Source: CAMPJU01 sp036675265
GTDB lineage: Bacteria > Pseudomonadota > Gammaproteobacteria > Xanthomonadales > Xanthomonadaceae
Length of the DNA stretch: 64,000 nt
Assembly: GCA_036675265.1 (NCBI GenBank)
Contig: JAKFFJ010000058.1
Location: 13,014 to 77,013 of the forward strand
Reading direction: 5' to 3'
In this document: positions 51,270-63,582 of the stretch, piece by piece
Numbering within the stretch: position 1 is the stretch's first letter
Layout of the letters: each line of letters begins with the position of its first letter
Made by a program: the position numbers and the translations under genes
The notes under the pieces: model-generated
Database searches by the model: none
Told to the model about the DNA's origin: nothing
Seen by the model: the letters and a program-made list of their open reading frames with translations, nothing else

Positions 51270-51298
51270 TTGTCCACCCCCGCCCGGCCCCGTATCAT
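51270..51298 (+). promoter_or_regulatory. Sigma-70 promoter of tRNA-Ser(CGA)
   Basis: TTGTCC (51270-51275), 17 bases, TATCAT (51293-51298). Nearly the same -35 and spacing as the promoter of the other tRNA-Ser. Confidence 0.7.
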
Positions 51299-51339
51299 TC
51301 CGGGCCCGCATCGCACGCCACCGTGCCTGCAGGACCGCC

Positions 51340-51430
51340 GGAGAGGTGGCAGAGCGGTTGAATGTACCTGACTCGAAATCAGGCAGGCGTTTATAGCGCC
51401 TCGGGGGTTCGAATCCCCCCCTCTCCGCCA
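51340..51430 (+). tRNA. tRNA-Ser(CGA)
   Basis: A 91-base class II tRNA. Acceptor GGAGAGG / CCTCTCC, anticodon stem CCTGA / TCAGG with loop CTCGAAA giving CGA, long variable arm, TTCGAAT T-loop, encoded CCA. It reads UCG serine codons, common in this GC-rich genome. Confidence 0.96.
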
Positions 51431-51440
51431 GACAAGCACG

Positions 51441-51458
51441 GCGCCCCGCGAGGGGCGT
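51441..51458 (+). terminator. Possible terminator hairpin after tRNA-Ser(CGA)
   Basis: GCGCCCC-GCGA-GGGGCGT, a seven-pair stem 10 bases after the tRNA. There is no T-tract, so strength is doubtful. Confidence 0.35.
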
Positions 51459-51555
51459 CCTGCGTTCCGGGCGGCCGCAACCGGCCGTCGCCCGCGTTCA
51501 TGGAAAGCGACGGGCGCCTCACCGCAGGGCGCCCACTTCGGGCAACATCCCCCGC

Positions 51556-52260
51556 ATGATCGAGTTCGGACACCTGACGCACGTCGGCCTGCGCCGCGTG
51601 CTCAACGAGGACACGTATTACGGCGACAGCGAGCTCGGGCTCTGGCTGGTGGCCGACGGCATGGGCGGCCACGAGTACGGCGAGGTCGCCAGCGCGCTGG
51701 CGCGCGAGACCATCGTGCGCGAAGTGCGCAGCGGCAAGGCGCTCGCGCAGGCGATCCGGATCGCCGACGAGGAAATCATCCGCATCTCGCGCCGGCGCAA
51801 CGACAGCCTGCCGATGGGCACGACCGTGGTGGCGGTGCGGGTGGTCGGCAACCGCTTCGAGGTGGCCTGGGTCGGCGACAGCCGCGTCTACCTGTGGCGC
51901 GACCGGCAACTGGCCCAGCTTTCGCAGGACCACAGCTACGTGCAGGAACTCATCGCCCAGGGCGCGATCACCCACGAACAGGCGCGCAGCCATCCGCACC
52001 GCAACGTGGTGACCCAGGCGCTGGGCGTGACCGACCCGGCCGACCTCAACGTGGAGACGATGACCGGCGAGCTGCGGCCCGGCATGCAGCTGCTGCTGTG
52101 CAGCGACGGGCTGACCGAGGAAGTGGACGACGGGAAGATCGCCGACGTGCTGGCCTGCGACGACTGCAGCGCGCAGGAATGCGTGGACAGCCTGGTGGCC
52201 GCGGCCCTGGACGGCGGCGGCTCGGACAACGTGACCGTGGTGCTGGTGCGCCGGCAGTAA
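51556..52260 (+). CDS. PP2C-family serine/threonine phosphatase
   Basis: A 234-residue metal-dependent phosphatase: GLRRVLNEDTYYGD, LVADGMGGHEYGEVAS, WVGDSRVYLWRD, LLCSDGLTEEVDD and GGSDNVTVVLVRR hold the metal-binding aspartates. No membrane segment; it is a stand-alone catalytic domain of Stp/PrpC type. No kinase or FHA partner is nearby, so its substrate is unknown. Confidence 0.93.
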   Translation: MIEFGHLTHVGLRRVLNEDTYYGDSELGLWLVADGMGGHEYGEVASALARETIVREVRSGKALAQAIRIADEEIIRISRRRNDSLPMGTTVVAVRVVGNRFEVAWVGDSRVYLWRDRQLAQLSQDHSYVQELIAQGAITHEQARSHPHRNVVTQALGVTDPADLNVETMTGELRPGMQLLLCSDGLTEEVDDGKIADVLACDDCSAQECVDSLVAAALDGGGSDNVTVVLVRRQ

Positions 52261-52266
52261 GCCGGG

Positions 52267-53025
52267 TCAGCCCGCCAGCGCGAGCGCCACGCCGGCGTCG
52301 GCCGGCTCGTCGGCTGCGGCCGCTTCCAGTTCCTGCCACACGCAACGACCCGCCTTGCCGGCGATGCGCGCGAGCCGCGCCGCGTGCGCGGCGAGTTCGT
52401 CCGGCGCCACCTGCACGCGCGGCCGGTGGCCGGACGCGGCGGCGAAGCTGACCGGCGTCGCGCTGGCCGGCACGGCCGCGGGCTCGAAGCCGATCTCGCC
52501 CTGCCCCGAGGTCAGCGCCAGGTAGGCCTCGGCCAGCAACTGCGCATCGAGCAGCGCGCCGTGCAGCTGGCGGTGCGCGTTGTCCACGCCGAGCCGCCGG
52601 CACAGCGCGTCCAGCGAGTTGCGCTGGCCGGGGAAGCGTTGCCGGGCGAGCAGCAGCGAATCCTCCACCTGGCAGCGGTCCCCCACGCATCCGTAGCGTG
52701 CCCCGGCCAGGCGCAGCTCGTTGTCGAGGAAGCCGATGTCGAACGCGGCGTTGTGGATCACCAGTTCAGCGCCGTCGATGAACGCCAGGAACTCGTCGAC
52801 GATCGCCTCGAACCGTGGCTTGTCGGCAAGGAACTCGAGCGTCAACCCGGTGACTTCCTGCGCGCCCGCCTCGAACTGGCAGCCCGGTCCCGGGTTCACG
52901 TAATAGTGGAAGGTCCGCCCCGTCGGCCGCCGCTCGAGCAGCTCCACGCAGCCGATCTCGACCACGCGGTTGCCTTTTTCCCAGCTCAGGCCGGTGGTTT
53001 CGGTGTCGAGGACGATCTGGCGCAC
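52267..53025 (-). CDS. dnaQ: DNA polymerase III epsilon subunit (proofreading exonuclease)
   Basis: A 252-residue DEDDh 3'-5' exonuclease: ExoI DTETTG (residues 7-12), ExoII VIHNAAFDIGFLD, ExoIII HGALLDAQLLAEAY. The C-terminal tail binding the alpha subunit is divergent. The start is GTG at 53025, nine bases after the rnhA stop. The cluster gloB / methyltransferase / rnhA / dnaQ matches the E. coli gloB-yafS-rnhA-dnaQ locus. Confidence 0.95.
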   Translation of the reverse strand: MRQIVLDTETTGLSWEKGNRVVEIGCVELLERRPTGRTFHYYVNPGPGCQFEAGAQEVTGLTLEFLADKPRFEAIVDEFLAFIDGAELVIHNAAFDIGFLDNELRLAGARYGCVGDRCQVEDSLLLARQRFPGQRNSLDALCRRLGVDNAHRQLHGALLDAQLLAEAYLALTSGQGEIGFEPAAVPASATPVSFAAASGHRPRVQVAPDELAAHAARLARIAGKAGRCVWQELEAAAADEPADAGVALALAG

Positions 53026-53034
53026 GCGTGCAGC

Positions 53035-53505
53035 CTAGCGCAATGGCGCGGCGGCGTCCCGGTCGAGCAGCCCCCGCTCGCGCACGGCCTGCGCGCGCGC
53101 GAGCGCGTCGACGCGGTCGTTGTCGGGATCGCCGGAATGGCCCTTCACCCAGCGCCAGTCGATGCGATGCCGGTGGCAGGCCGCGTGCAGGCGCTCCCAC
53201 AGGTCGCGATTCTTCACCGGTTGCCCGGCGGCATTGCGCCATCCGCGGCGCACCCATCCGGGCAGCCACTCGGTGATGCCCTGGCGCACGTACTGGGAAT
53301 CGGTGTGGAGCACGACCGTGCAGCCCTCGGTCAGCGTCTCCAGCGCCATGATCGCGGCCATCAGCTCCATCCGGTTGTTGGTGGTCGCCGGCTCGCCCCC
53401 TGCGAGCTCGCGCTCGCGCGCGCCGTAGCGCAGCAGCGCGGCCCAGCCGCCCGGCCCGGGATTGCCCAGGCACGCCCCGTCCGTATGCACTTCGACCGCC
53501 TTCAC
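53035..53505 (-). CDS. rnhA: Ribonuclease HI
   Basis: A 156-residue RNase H1 that removes RNA from RNA-DNA hybrids. Catalytic residues lie in VHTDGACLGNPGPGGWAALL (Asp), NNRMELMAAIMALE (Glu), LHTDSQYV (Asp) and WVKGHSGDPDNDRVD (His/Asp). The start is GTG at 53505, overlapping the methyltransferase stop (GTGA). Confidence 0.95.
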   Translation of the reverse strand: MKAVEVHTDGACLGNPGPGGWAALLRYGARERELAGGEPATTNNRMELMAAIMALETLTEGCTVVLHTDSQYVRQGITEWLPGWVRRGWRNAAGQPVKNRDLWERLHAACHRHRIDWRWVKGHSGDPDNDRVDALARAQAVRERGLLDRDAAAPLR

Positions 53506-54152
53506 GCAGACAGGCCCGGCTGCCAGCGCAGCGCCGCGACGGGCGACGGTGGCACCACGGCGGCCACGCGCTTGCGCGCGCGCAACACCCATGCTGCGCG
53601 CAACCCGGGGCCGTCCTGTCGATCCTCCGTGGGCGCGATGGCCCAGCGGGGACCGACCCCGGTGGAGACCGGCTCGGGTTCGAGCCCCGCCGCGCGCATC
53701 CGCCGGCGCCAGGTCGACGGTTCGCTGGTGGCCAGCGGCGTGCCCCACCAGTGCCGCCGATAAGGCGTGAGCGGATTGAGCGCGAACAGCCAGGCCCGTC
53801 CGCCCGGCACCAGCACGCGTGCGCATTCCTCCAGCAGGCAGGCGGTGTCCAGCGGCAGGTCGCCCACGTGCTGCAGCACGACCGTCCCCACCGACTCGCT
53901 GCAGATCGGCAACGGGAAGCCGCATCGAAGGTCGCCCCCCCAGGCGTCCCCGGCGAGCGCCAGTCGCAGGCCGCGGCCCGGCGCATCGCCCGCGGCCCCG
54001 ATCGCGCGGATCCAGAGCCAGGGCTGGCCCGGGCGCTCGTCCAGCGCCTCGCGGACCGCGTCCGCCTCGCTGTCGAGCACCGCCCGGCCGGCAGCGCCCG
54101 CGAACCAGGCGGCAATGGCGGCGGGTTGACGCATCGGGAAGGGGGCAGGCAT
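53502..54152 (-). CDS. Class I SAM-dependent methyltransferase (YafS-like)
   Basis: A 216-residue protein with a degenerate class I methyltransferase fold: FPLPICSESVGTVVLQHVGDLPLDTACLLEECARVLVPGGRAWLFALNP is the strand-4 to post-II region, and PYRRHWWGTPLA follows. The first SAM loop (GxGxG) is not obvious, so catalytic activity is uncertain. Position between gloB and rnhA matches E. coli yafS, whose role is unknown. ATG at 54152 or 54134 may be the start. Confidence 0.78.
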   Translation of the reverse strand: MPAPFPMRQPAAIAAWFAGAAGRAVLDSEADAVREALDERPGQPWLWIRAIGAAGDAPGRGLRLALAGDAWGGDLRCGFPLPICSESVGTVVLQHVGDLPLDTACLLEECARVLVPGGRAWLFALNPLTPYRRHWWGTPLATSEPSTWRRRMRAAGLEPEPVSTGVGPRWAIAPTEDRQDGPGLRAAWVLRARKRVAAVVPPSPVAALRWQPGLSA

Positions 54153-54218
54153 GGTCCGGCGGCGTGCCCGGTCTGGGATCGCGTCGATTCTGCGGGAAAG
54201 CCGCTGGAGCGTCACCCC

Positions 54219-54983
54219 GTGAAACTGCAAGCGCTGCCTGCGTTCGACGACAACTACATCTGGGTCGTCCATGACGACGCCGGCCACGCCCTCGTGGTCG
54301 ATCCCGGCGACGCCGCGCCGGTCGTCGACGCGGCCGACCGGGGCTTGCAACCCGTCGCGATCCTGCTGACCCACCACCACGGCGACCACGTCGGTGGCGC
54401 CTGGGCGTTGCGCGAACGCTGGCCGCGGATCGCGGTGTTCGCCGCGCCGGACGACCGCATCGGCATCGACTGCGAGCGCCTCGCCGACGGCGACGCATTC
54501 AGCGTCGGTGGCTGGCGGTTCGCGTCGATGGCCGTGCCGGGCCATACCGTGAGCCATATCGCAGTTCACGGCCACGGCCTCTTGTTTTGCGGCGACACGC
54601 TGTTCAGTCTCGGCTGCGGGCGGATGTTCGAGGGCACCCCGGCGCAGATGCTGGCCTCGCTCGACCGCCTGGCCGCGCTTCCGGGGGAGACGGAAGTGTG
54701 TTGCGGCCACGAATACACGCTGGCCAATGCCGCCTTCGCGCGCACGGTCGATCCCGAGAACGCCGCGTTGCGGCGCCATGCCGAGGAAGCCCAGGCGATG
54801 CGGAACCAGTCACGCCCCACCCTGCCGTCGACGATCGCGCGCGAGCGCGCTGCCAATCCCTTCCTGCGCGTCGATGCGCCCGCGATCCGCGCGGCCGTCG
54901 GAACGCGCCTGGGCCGCCCGCCCGTCGACCGGGTCGAGGCCTTCGCCGAATTGCGGCGCTGGAAAGACGGGTTCCGCGCATGA
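54219..54983 (+). CDS. gloB: Hydroxyacylglutathione hydrolase (glyoxalase II)
   Basis: A 254-residue metallo-beta-lactamase-fold enzyme that hydrolyses S-lactoylglutathione to lactate and glutathione in methylglyoxal detoxification. Metal motif LLTHHHGDHVGG (residues 53-64), PGHTVSHI, CGDTLFSLGCGR and CCGHEYTLAN are intact; C-terminal substrate domain ends with the usual NPFLRVD. The start is GTG at 54219. The stop overlaps mltD (ATGA). Confidence 0.95.
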   Translation: MKLQALPAFDDNYIWVVHDDAGHALVVDPGDAAPVVDAADRGLQPVAILLTHHHGDHVGGAWALRERWPRIAVFAAPDDRIGIDCERLADGDAFSVGGWRFASMAVPGHTVSHIAVHGHGLLFCGDTLFSLGCGRMFEGTPAQMLASLDRLAALPGETEVCCGHEYTLANAAFARTVDPENAALRRHAEEAQAMRNQSRPTLPSTIARERAANPFLRVDAPAIRAAVGTRLGRPPVDRVEAFAELRRWKDGFRA

Positions 54984-55996
54984 GGGCGTGCATCGCGTGG
55001 GGCTGCGCCGCGCTGCTGGCCATGCCGGCGGCCCTGGCCGCACCGCCGGCCGTGCCGTCGTTGCCGCACCAGCGCAGCGGCGCCGAGATCTACGCCGCCT
55101 TCCGCGATGGCCTGGCCGAGCCCGCCTGTCCCGCAGGCACCGCGAGCCCGCGCTGGTCGCGCCACTTCTCCGCGGCCCCCGTGCGCCTGGCGGAGAAGGA
55201 CGAGACCCTGGCGCTGTTCGGCTACGTGGTGGACGCGCTGCGCGAGTCCGACCTGCCCACCGAGTACGCGCTCATCCCGTTCGTCGAGAGCGGCTACAAG
55301 GCCGGCGCGCGCAGCCACCTCGGCCCCGCCGGCCTGTGGCAGTTCATCAGGATGACCGCCCGCAACCACAAGGTGCCGATCCGCGCCGGCTACGACGGGC
55401 GGCTGTCGCCTGTCGAATCCACCCGCGCTGCGGTGCGCTACCTCAAGACGCTGCATGGCATGTTCGCCGGCGACTGGCGTTTGGCGGCCATGGCCTACAA
55501 CGCGGGGGAGTACCGGATCCTGGGGTCGCTCCGCCGCAGCGGGCAGGTCGCGCGCGACGCCGACCACGACGCGTTGCCCGGCCTGTCGGGCATCACCCGC
55601 GCCTATCCGCGCAAGATCCACGCGATCTCCTGCCTGCTGCAACAGGCCGAGGGCGACGCCGACTGGCTGGCGGCGCTCGACCGTCCCGTGTCGCGGCTGG
55701 TGGCCGTGCCACTGCCGCAGGGCACGCGCGACCTCGACGGCTGGTCGCGCGACCAGGGGCTGGACGCCGCGCGCGTGCGCCGGCTCAACCCGGCCTTCCA
55801 GGGGGGCCGCGTGGTCCGCCTGGGAAGCGAGCCCATGCAGGTGCTGGCGCCGGCCACGCCTGCGGTCGAGGCGGTGGAAACGGTGACGATCGCGGCGACG
55901 ACGCCGCCTCCGCCACCCGCGGCATCCGCGGATGGCGGCGGGGAAGTCACGACTTCGGTCGATCCGCAACCGGCGGCGCACACCCTGCCCCGCTGA
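54980..55996 (+). CDS. Lytic transglycosylase MltD-like
   Basis: A 338-residue secreted murein hydrolase. Signal peptide residues 1-20; SLT domain with catalytic Glu in IPFVESGYKAGARSHLGPAGLWQF (about residue 103) and AMAYNAGEYRI; then LVAVPLPQGTRDLDGWSRDQGLDAARVRRLNPAF, a degenerate LysM-like region. E. coli MltD (452 residues) has two full LysM repeats, absent here. The C terminus is Pro/Ala-rich. It follows gloB with a four-base overlap, the same pairing as in E. coli. Confidence 0.88.
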   Translation: MRACIAWGCAALLAMPAALAAPPAVPSLPHQRSGAEIYAAFRDGLAEPACPAGTASPRWSRHFSAAPVRLAEKDETLALFGYVVDALRESDLPTEYALIPFVESGYKAGARSHLGPAGLWQFIRMTARNHKVPIRAGYDGRLSPVESTRAAVRYLKTLHGMFAGDWRLAAMAYNAGEYRILGSLRRSGQVARDADHDALPGLSGITRAYPRKIHAISCLLQQAEGDADWLAALDRPVSRLVAVPLPQGTRDLDGWSRDQGLDAARVRRLNPAFQGGRVVRLGSEPMQVLAPATPAVEAVETVTIAATTPPPPPAASADGGGEVTTSVDPQPAAHTLPR

Positions 55997-56088
55997 CGCG
56001 CGCCGCACGCTGGCCCGGGCCGCCCCCGGCAGGCAAACTGTCGGCTTCGCGGCCGCGCGGCGGCCGGCAACGCGTCACGGAGAGCACC

Positions 56089-56883
56089 ATGGGTTTCCTG
56101 CAGGGCAAGCGCGCGCTCATCACCGGCATCGCCAGCGACCGGTCCATCGCCAGCGGCATCGCCGAGTCGATGCACCGCGAGGGCGCCGAGCTGGCGTTCA
56201 CCTACCAGACCGACAAGCTGCGCTCGCGCGTCGAGAAGCACGCGACGGCCTGCGGCAGCGACATCGTGATCCCGCTGGACGTCGCCGAGGACGCGCAGAT
56301 CGCGGCGTGCTTCGACCAGCTGGGCCGGCATTGGGATGGCTTCGACATCCTGGTGCACGCCATCGCCTACGCCCCGCGCGAGGCGATCGCCGGACAGTTC
56401 CTGGACGGGCTGACGCGCGAGAATTTCGCCATCGCCCACGACATTTCCGCGTATTCCCTGGCGGCGCTGTCGAAGGCCGCGCGCCCGATGATGGCCGGCC
56501 GCAACGGCGCGATCCTGACGCTGACCTACCTGGGCGCGGAACGCGCGCTGGTCGGCTACAACCTGATGGGCGTGGCCAAGGCGAGCCTGGAATCGACGGT
56601 GCGCTACCTGGCCTACAACCTCGGCCCGGAAGGCACGCGCGTCAACGCGATCTCGGCGGGGCCGATCAAGACCCTGGCCGCGGCGGGCATCTCCGGGTTC
56701 CGCAAGATCCTCGGCCACGTCGAGGAGAACGCGCCGCTGCGCCGCACGGTGACGATCGAGGACGTGGGCAACGCGGCCGCGTTCCTGTGCTCGGACCTCG
56801 CCTCGGGCATCACCGGCGAGGTCACCTATGTCGACGCCGGCTACAACATCCTCGGGCTGACCGGGATCAGCAACGAGGACTGA
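56089..56883 (+). CDS. fabI: Enoyl-ACP reductase (NADH)
   Basis: A 264-residue FabI that performs the last reduction in fatty-acid elongation. GIASDRSIASGIAESM (cofactor), AIAYAPREAI, the Y-x6-K motif YNLMGVAKASLEST and the C-terminal GEVTYVDAGYNILG are canonical. FabI is the triclosan/isoniazid-class target in general. The gene is monocistronic; an upstream ACGGAGAG ribosome-binding site precedes the ATG. It complements the fab cluster 20 kb away. Confidence 0.96.
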   Translation: MGFLQGKRALITGIASDRSIASGIAESMHREGAELAFTYQTDKLRSRVEKHATACGSDIVIPLDVAEDAQIAACFDQLGRHWDGFDILVHAIAYAPREAIAGQFLDGLTRENFAIAHDISAYSLAALSKAARPMMAGRNGAILTLTYLGAERALVGYNLMGVAKASLESTVRYLAYNLGPEGTRVNAISAGPIKTLAAAGISGFRKILGHVEENAPLRRTVTIEDVGNAAAFLCSDLASGITGEVTYVDAGYNILGLTGISNED

Positions 56884-56900
56884 CGGTCAGGGGCCGGACG

Positions 56901-58865
56901 TCAAAGGCGGTCCTCGGCCACGTCGACCTCCATCCGCTCGCGCAGCGCGGCGACGTAGGCCTCGGCCTCGTCGTTGCCCGCCAGCCTGGCCAGCTGCATC
57001 GCCACCATCTCGCGCTCGGGTGAGCCGGCCGGCGGCACTTCGCCCGGCGTGACACCGCGCACGACGAACACCACCGCATCGCCGTCGCGCACCACGTAAC
57101 CCGGTGACACCTTGCCGGCTTCCGGCGGCGCGACGGCGAAGATCGCCTCGACCGCCTCGGGTCCTGGCACCGGCGCACTGCGCTCCAGTGCAGGCAGTGC
57201 CATCACCGCCAGGCCCTGCGCCTCCGCCGCGACGGCCAGGTCGCCGACCGCCTCCAGCCCGGATGCCAGCGCGCGCGCCCGTGCAGCCAGCGCCTCGGCG
57301 ACGCGCGCCTCGCGGACCGCTTCGACGACCTGCGCGCGGACCTCGGCGAGCGGCTGCGCCTGCTCGGGCACGTGCTCGACCACCCGCAACAGCACGGTAT
57401 GGCCGGGTTCGACCTCGATCGGGTCGCTGACCATGCCGTCCTCGACCAGCGCCTCGGAGAACGCCACGCGCTGCACCGCGGGATGGGCAAGGACGCCATC
57501 GCCCTCGCCCCGCGCGAACAGCCCGCTCGACTGCACCCGCACGCCCGCGATCGCCGCGGCAGCGGCCAGGTCGCTTGGGTTGCCGTAGACCTCGTCGACC
57601 ACGCGGCCGGCCAGCTCGTTGAAGGCACGCTCGCGCGCGTCGGCCTGGGCCTCGCTAGCCAGCGCCTCGCGGACGGACTCGAACGGCACCTGCGCGCCTG
57701 CCTTGACGTCGCGCAGCTGGATGACGTGCCAGCCGAACTCGGATCGCACGGGATCGCTGGTCGCGCCGGGCTCGAGTGCGAACAGCGCTTCGTCGATGGC
57801 GTCACCCATCGTGCCCCGGGTGATCCAGCCCAGGTCGCCACCGCTGGCGCGCGAGCCGACATCGTCGGAATGCTCGCGCGCGAGGGCGGCGAAGTCGGCG
57901 CCCGGCGCGCGCGCCAGCGCGGCGATGCGCGTGGCTTCCTCGCGGGCCTGCGCGGCGTCGGTGTCGTCGTCGACCTGCACCAGGATGTGCGAGGCCAGGC
58001 GTTCGTCGCCGGAGGCGAAGCGCTCGCCGGCGGCTTCGTACTGCGCACGCAACGCGGCCTCGTCGACCGCCGGCACCTCGAGGTCGTCCGCGTCGATCGC
58101 GATGTATTCGACCGCCACGCGCTCCGGGCTGCGGTAATCGTCCAGGTGCGCGTCGTACCAGGCCTGCACCGCGGCGTCGTCGACGGGGGTCTTTCCCGCG
58201 GCGTCGGGCGCCTGCAACACGACCCAGGCGACATCGCGGCGCTCGTCCAGCAGCCGCATGACCTGCTCCACCTGCGAGCCGGTGGCGAACGCCGAAGCGG
58301 CCACCGCATCGACGACGAGCGACTGGCGCAGGCTCTCGCGGATTTCCTGCTCGAACCCGCGCGGGGTCAGCGGCGGCACCTGCGAGGCAAGCACGAGCTT
58401 GTACTGGTTCGGGTCGAAGCGGCCGTCGACCTGGAAGGACTCGATCGCCTGGATCGAATCGCGCACCTGCGCGTCGCCGATGGCGATGCCCGCGCGGTCG
58501 GCGGCCAGCTGCAGCACGCGCTGGTCGACCAGGCGGTCCAGCACGGCCTGCTTGTTGGCCGCGGTGTCGAACGCGCGGGGGTCGAACGCATCGCCCTCGC
58601 GCAACTGGCGGCGCTGGCGCTCCTGCTCGAACGCGGCGCGGAACTCGTTGGCGTCGATCACCTCTTCGCGCCACAGCATCGAGACCGGCCAGAACGACGG
58701 GGCATCCGTCCACCAGGCCGGCGGCGCGGCGACGCGCGCGGCCCACGTGTCGATCCGCTGGGTGAAGTACTGCTCCATGCCGAAGAAGGCGAACGGGACG
58801 GCCAGCAGCACCAGGACCACCTTGGCGATCCAGCTCGAGGACTTGTCGGTGAGTTTCTGCAGCAT
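56901..58865 (-). CDS. ppiD: Periplasmic folding chaperone PpiD
   Basis: A 654-residue membrane-anchored SurA-like chaperone. A cytoplasmic N terminus (MLQKLTDKSSSWIAKVVLVLLAVPFAFFG) is the transmembrane helix; a SurA_N-type region (DANEFRAAFEQERQRRQLREGD) and a parvulin-like PPIase domain (ASHILVQVDDDTDAAQAREEA...GGDLGWITRGTMGDAIDEALFAL) follow around residues 275-375. It assists outer-membrane-protein folding near the translocon. It lies downstream of hupB and the tRNAs, the usual lon-hupB-ppiD neighbourhood. Confidence 0.94.
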   Translation of the reverse strand: MLQKLTDKSSSWIAKVVLVLLAVPFAFFGMEQYFTQRIDTWAARVAAPPAWWTDAPSFWPVSMLWREEVIDANEFRAAFEQERQRRQLREGDAFDPRAFDTAANKQAVLDRLVDQRVLQLAADRAGIAIGDAQVRDSIQAIESFQVDGRFDPNQYKLVLASQVPPLTPRGFEQEIRESLRQSLVVDAVAASAFATGSQVEQVMRLLDERRDVAWVVLQAPDAAGKTPVDDAAVQAWYDAHLDDYRSPERVAVEYIAIDADDLEVPAVDEAALRAQYEAAGERFASGDERLASHILVQVDDDTDAAQAREEATRIAALARAPGADFAALAREHSDDVGSRASGGDLGWITRGTMGDAIDEALFALEPGATSDPVRSEFGWHVIQLRDVKAGAQVPFESVREALASEAQADARERAFNELAGRVVDEVYGNPSDLAAAAAIAGVRVQSSGLFARGEGDGVLAHPAVQRVAFSEALVEDGMVSDPIEVEPGHTVLLRVVEHVPEQAQPLAEVRAQVVEAVREARVAEALAARARALASGLEAVGDLAVAAEAQGLAVMALPALERSAPVPGPEAVEAIFAVAPPEAGKVSPGYVVRDGDAVVFVVRGVTPGEVPPAGSPEREMVAMQLARLAGNDEAEAYVAALRERMEVDVAEDRL

Positions 58866-58937
58866 CGGGAGTGTGGGCGTCGGCCTTGGGCGTAGCCGCG
58901 CAGTTTAGCGGAACCGACCCGGCCCAGCCCGGCACAA

Positions 58938-58963
58938 AAAAAGGCGCCCGGGGGCGCCTTTTT
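58938..58963 (-). terminator. Intrinsic terminator after tRNA-Asp
   Basis: AAGGCGCCC / GGGCGCCTT stem with GG loop, flanked by A7 and T5, so it can act in both directions. It ends the leftward hupB/tRNA transcripts before ppiD. Confidence 0.85.
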
Positions 58964-58992
58964 CCAACTTCGACAAAACTCTTCCCAGGAAC

Positions 58993-59069
58993 TGGCGGAG
59001 TGGACGGGACTCGAACCCGCGACCTCCGGCGTGACAGGCCAGCATTCTAACCAACTGAACTACCACTCC
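58993..59069 (-). tRNA. tRNA-Asp(GTC)
   Basis: 77 bases including encoded CCA. Acceptor GGAGTGG / CCACTCC, D-loop AGTTGGTTAGA, anticodon loop CTGTCAC gives GTC, T-loop TTCGAGT. It has its own promoter candidate at 59093-59122 but is also downstream of tRNA-Val. Confidence 0.97.
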
Positions 59070-59092
59070 GCGGTGCCTCGCGAAGACGGCGA

Positions 59093-59122
59093 ATCATACA
59101 GGAGCGGTTTGTCGGCCCGCAA
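59093..59122 (-). promoter_or_regulatory. Sigma-70 promoter of tRNA-Asp
   Basis: Minus strand TTGCGG (59117-59122), 18 bases, TATGAT (59093-59098); start expected near 59086, 17 bases before the tRNA. Confidence 0.6.
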
Positions 59123-59140
59123 CAGCCCGTTTTGCCTGGG

Positions 59141-59215
59141 TGGTGGGTGCTGAGGGTTTCGAACCCCCGACCCTCGCCTTGTAAGGGCGACGCTCTACCG
59201 CTGAGCTAAGCACCC
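59141..59215 (-). tRNA. tRNA-Val(TAC)
   Basis: 75 bases including encoded CCA. Acceptor GGGTGCT / AGCACCC, anticodon loop CTTACAA gives TAC, T-loop TTCGAAA. Its 5' end is only two bases after the hupB stop codon, so its precursor must come from the hupB transcript unless a promoter lies inside hupB. Confidence 0.96.
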
Positions 59216-59217
59216 GT

Positions 59218-59490
59218 TCAGTTCACCGCGTCCTTCAGCGCCTTGCCGGCCTTGAAGGCGGGGTTCTTCGACGCCTTGATCTTGATGGCTTCGCCGGTGC
59301 GCGGGTTGCGCCCGGTGCGCGCGCCGCGCTTGCGCACCGAGAACGTGCCGAAGCCGACGAAGGTCACGGTGTCTCCCTTCTTCAATGCTTTGGTGATCGC
59401 GTTGACCATCGCGTCGATGGCACGGCCGGCATCGGCCTTCGTGAGTTCGGCGCCGTCAGCGACGGCATCGATCAATTCGCCCTTGTTCAT
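59218..59490 (-). CDS. hupB: DNA-binding protein HU-beta
   Basis: A 90-residue HU protein: MNKGELIDAVADGAELTKADAGRAIDAM, GFGTFSVRKRGARTGRNPRTGE (DNA-binding arm with the Pro) and KNPAFKAGKALKDAVN are canonical. It compacts and bends DNA. GGGAGGGAG precedes the ATG. The promoter candidate overlaps the end of lon, leaving a leader of about 115 bases. Confidence 0.97.
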   Translation of the reverse strand: MNKGELIDAVADGAELTKADAGRAIDAMVNAITKALKKGDTVTFVGFGTFSVRKRGARTGRNPRTGEAIKIKASKNPAFKAGKALKDAVN

Positions 59491-59612
59491 GCTGGATGCT
59501 CCCTCCCGGAATCGTTACCGCTGAGATATGCAACCGGGTTCCCCCCTGCGGCGCTGCGCGGACGTCCCGATCGGATTCCGCGGCGCACGCTGTGGGCGCC
59601 GCGGTTGCGCTC

Positions 59613-59638
59613 GTTATACCAGCGGGGTCAGGCCGGCA

Positions 59639-59642
<4 letters not shown>
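59613..59642 (-). promoter_or_regulatory. Candidate sigma-70 promoter of hupB
   Basis: Minus strand TTGATG (59637-59642, overlapping the lon stop codon), 18 bases, TATAAC (59613-59618). Confidence 0.55.
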
Positions 59643-62083
<2,441 letters not shown>

Positions 62084-62125
62084 GCGGGGCTCCGGAACGT
62101 GCCTGGACGGCACGGATCACAGGGT

Positions 62126-62154
62126 AATGGGGCCCGCGCGAAAGGGATGCAAGG
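62126..62154 (-). promoter_or_regulatory. Heat-shock (sigma-32) promoter of lon
   Basis: Minus strand CTTGCAT (62148-62154), exactly 14 bases, CCCCATTA (62126-62133). The E. coli consensus is CTTGAAA-N14-CCCCATNT. Start expected near 62119, about 36 bases before lon. Confidence 0.75.
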
Positions 62155-62176
62155 CCGGCGCGGCCGGCCCTGGCGG

Positions 62177-63463
<1,287 letters not shown>

Positions 63464-63582
63464 TCCCCGAAATTCCAATGCGTCAGCCGGTGGCGGGCCG
63501 AGAATAACACAGGGTCCCGGCGCCGGGCCGGGACTGCTGCAAGGTCAAAAATCTTATTCAGATCAACGCGTTGGTGCGTCGC

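Noticed and set aside
63508..63528. GTCCCGG/CCGGGAC hairpin between clpP and clpX as a terminator
   Set aside because: No T-tract follows on the minus strand; it may only be an attenuating structure.
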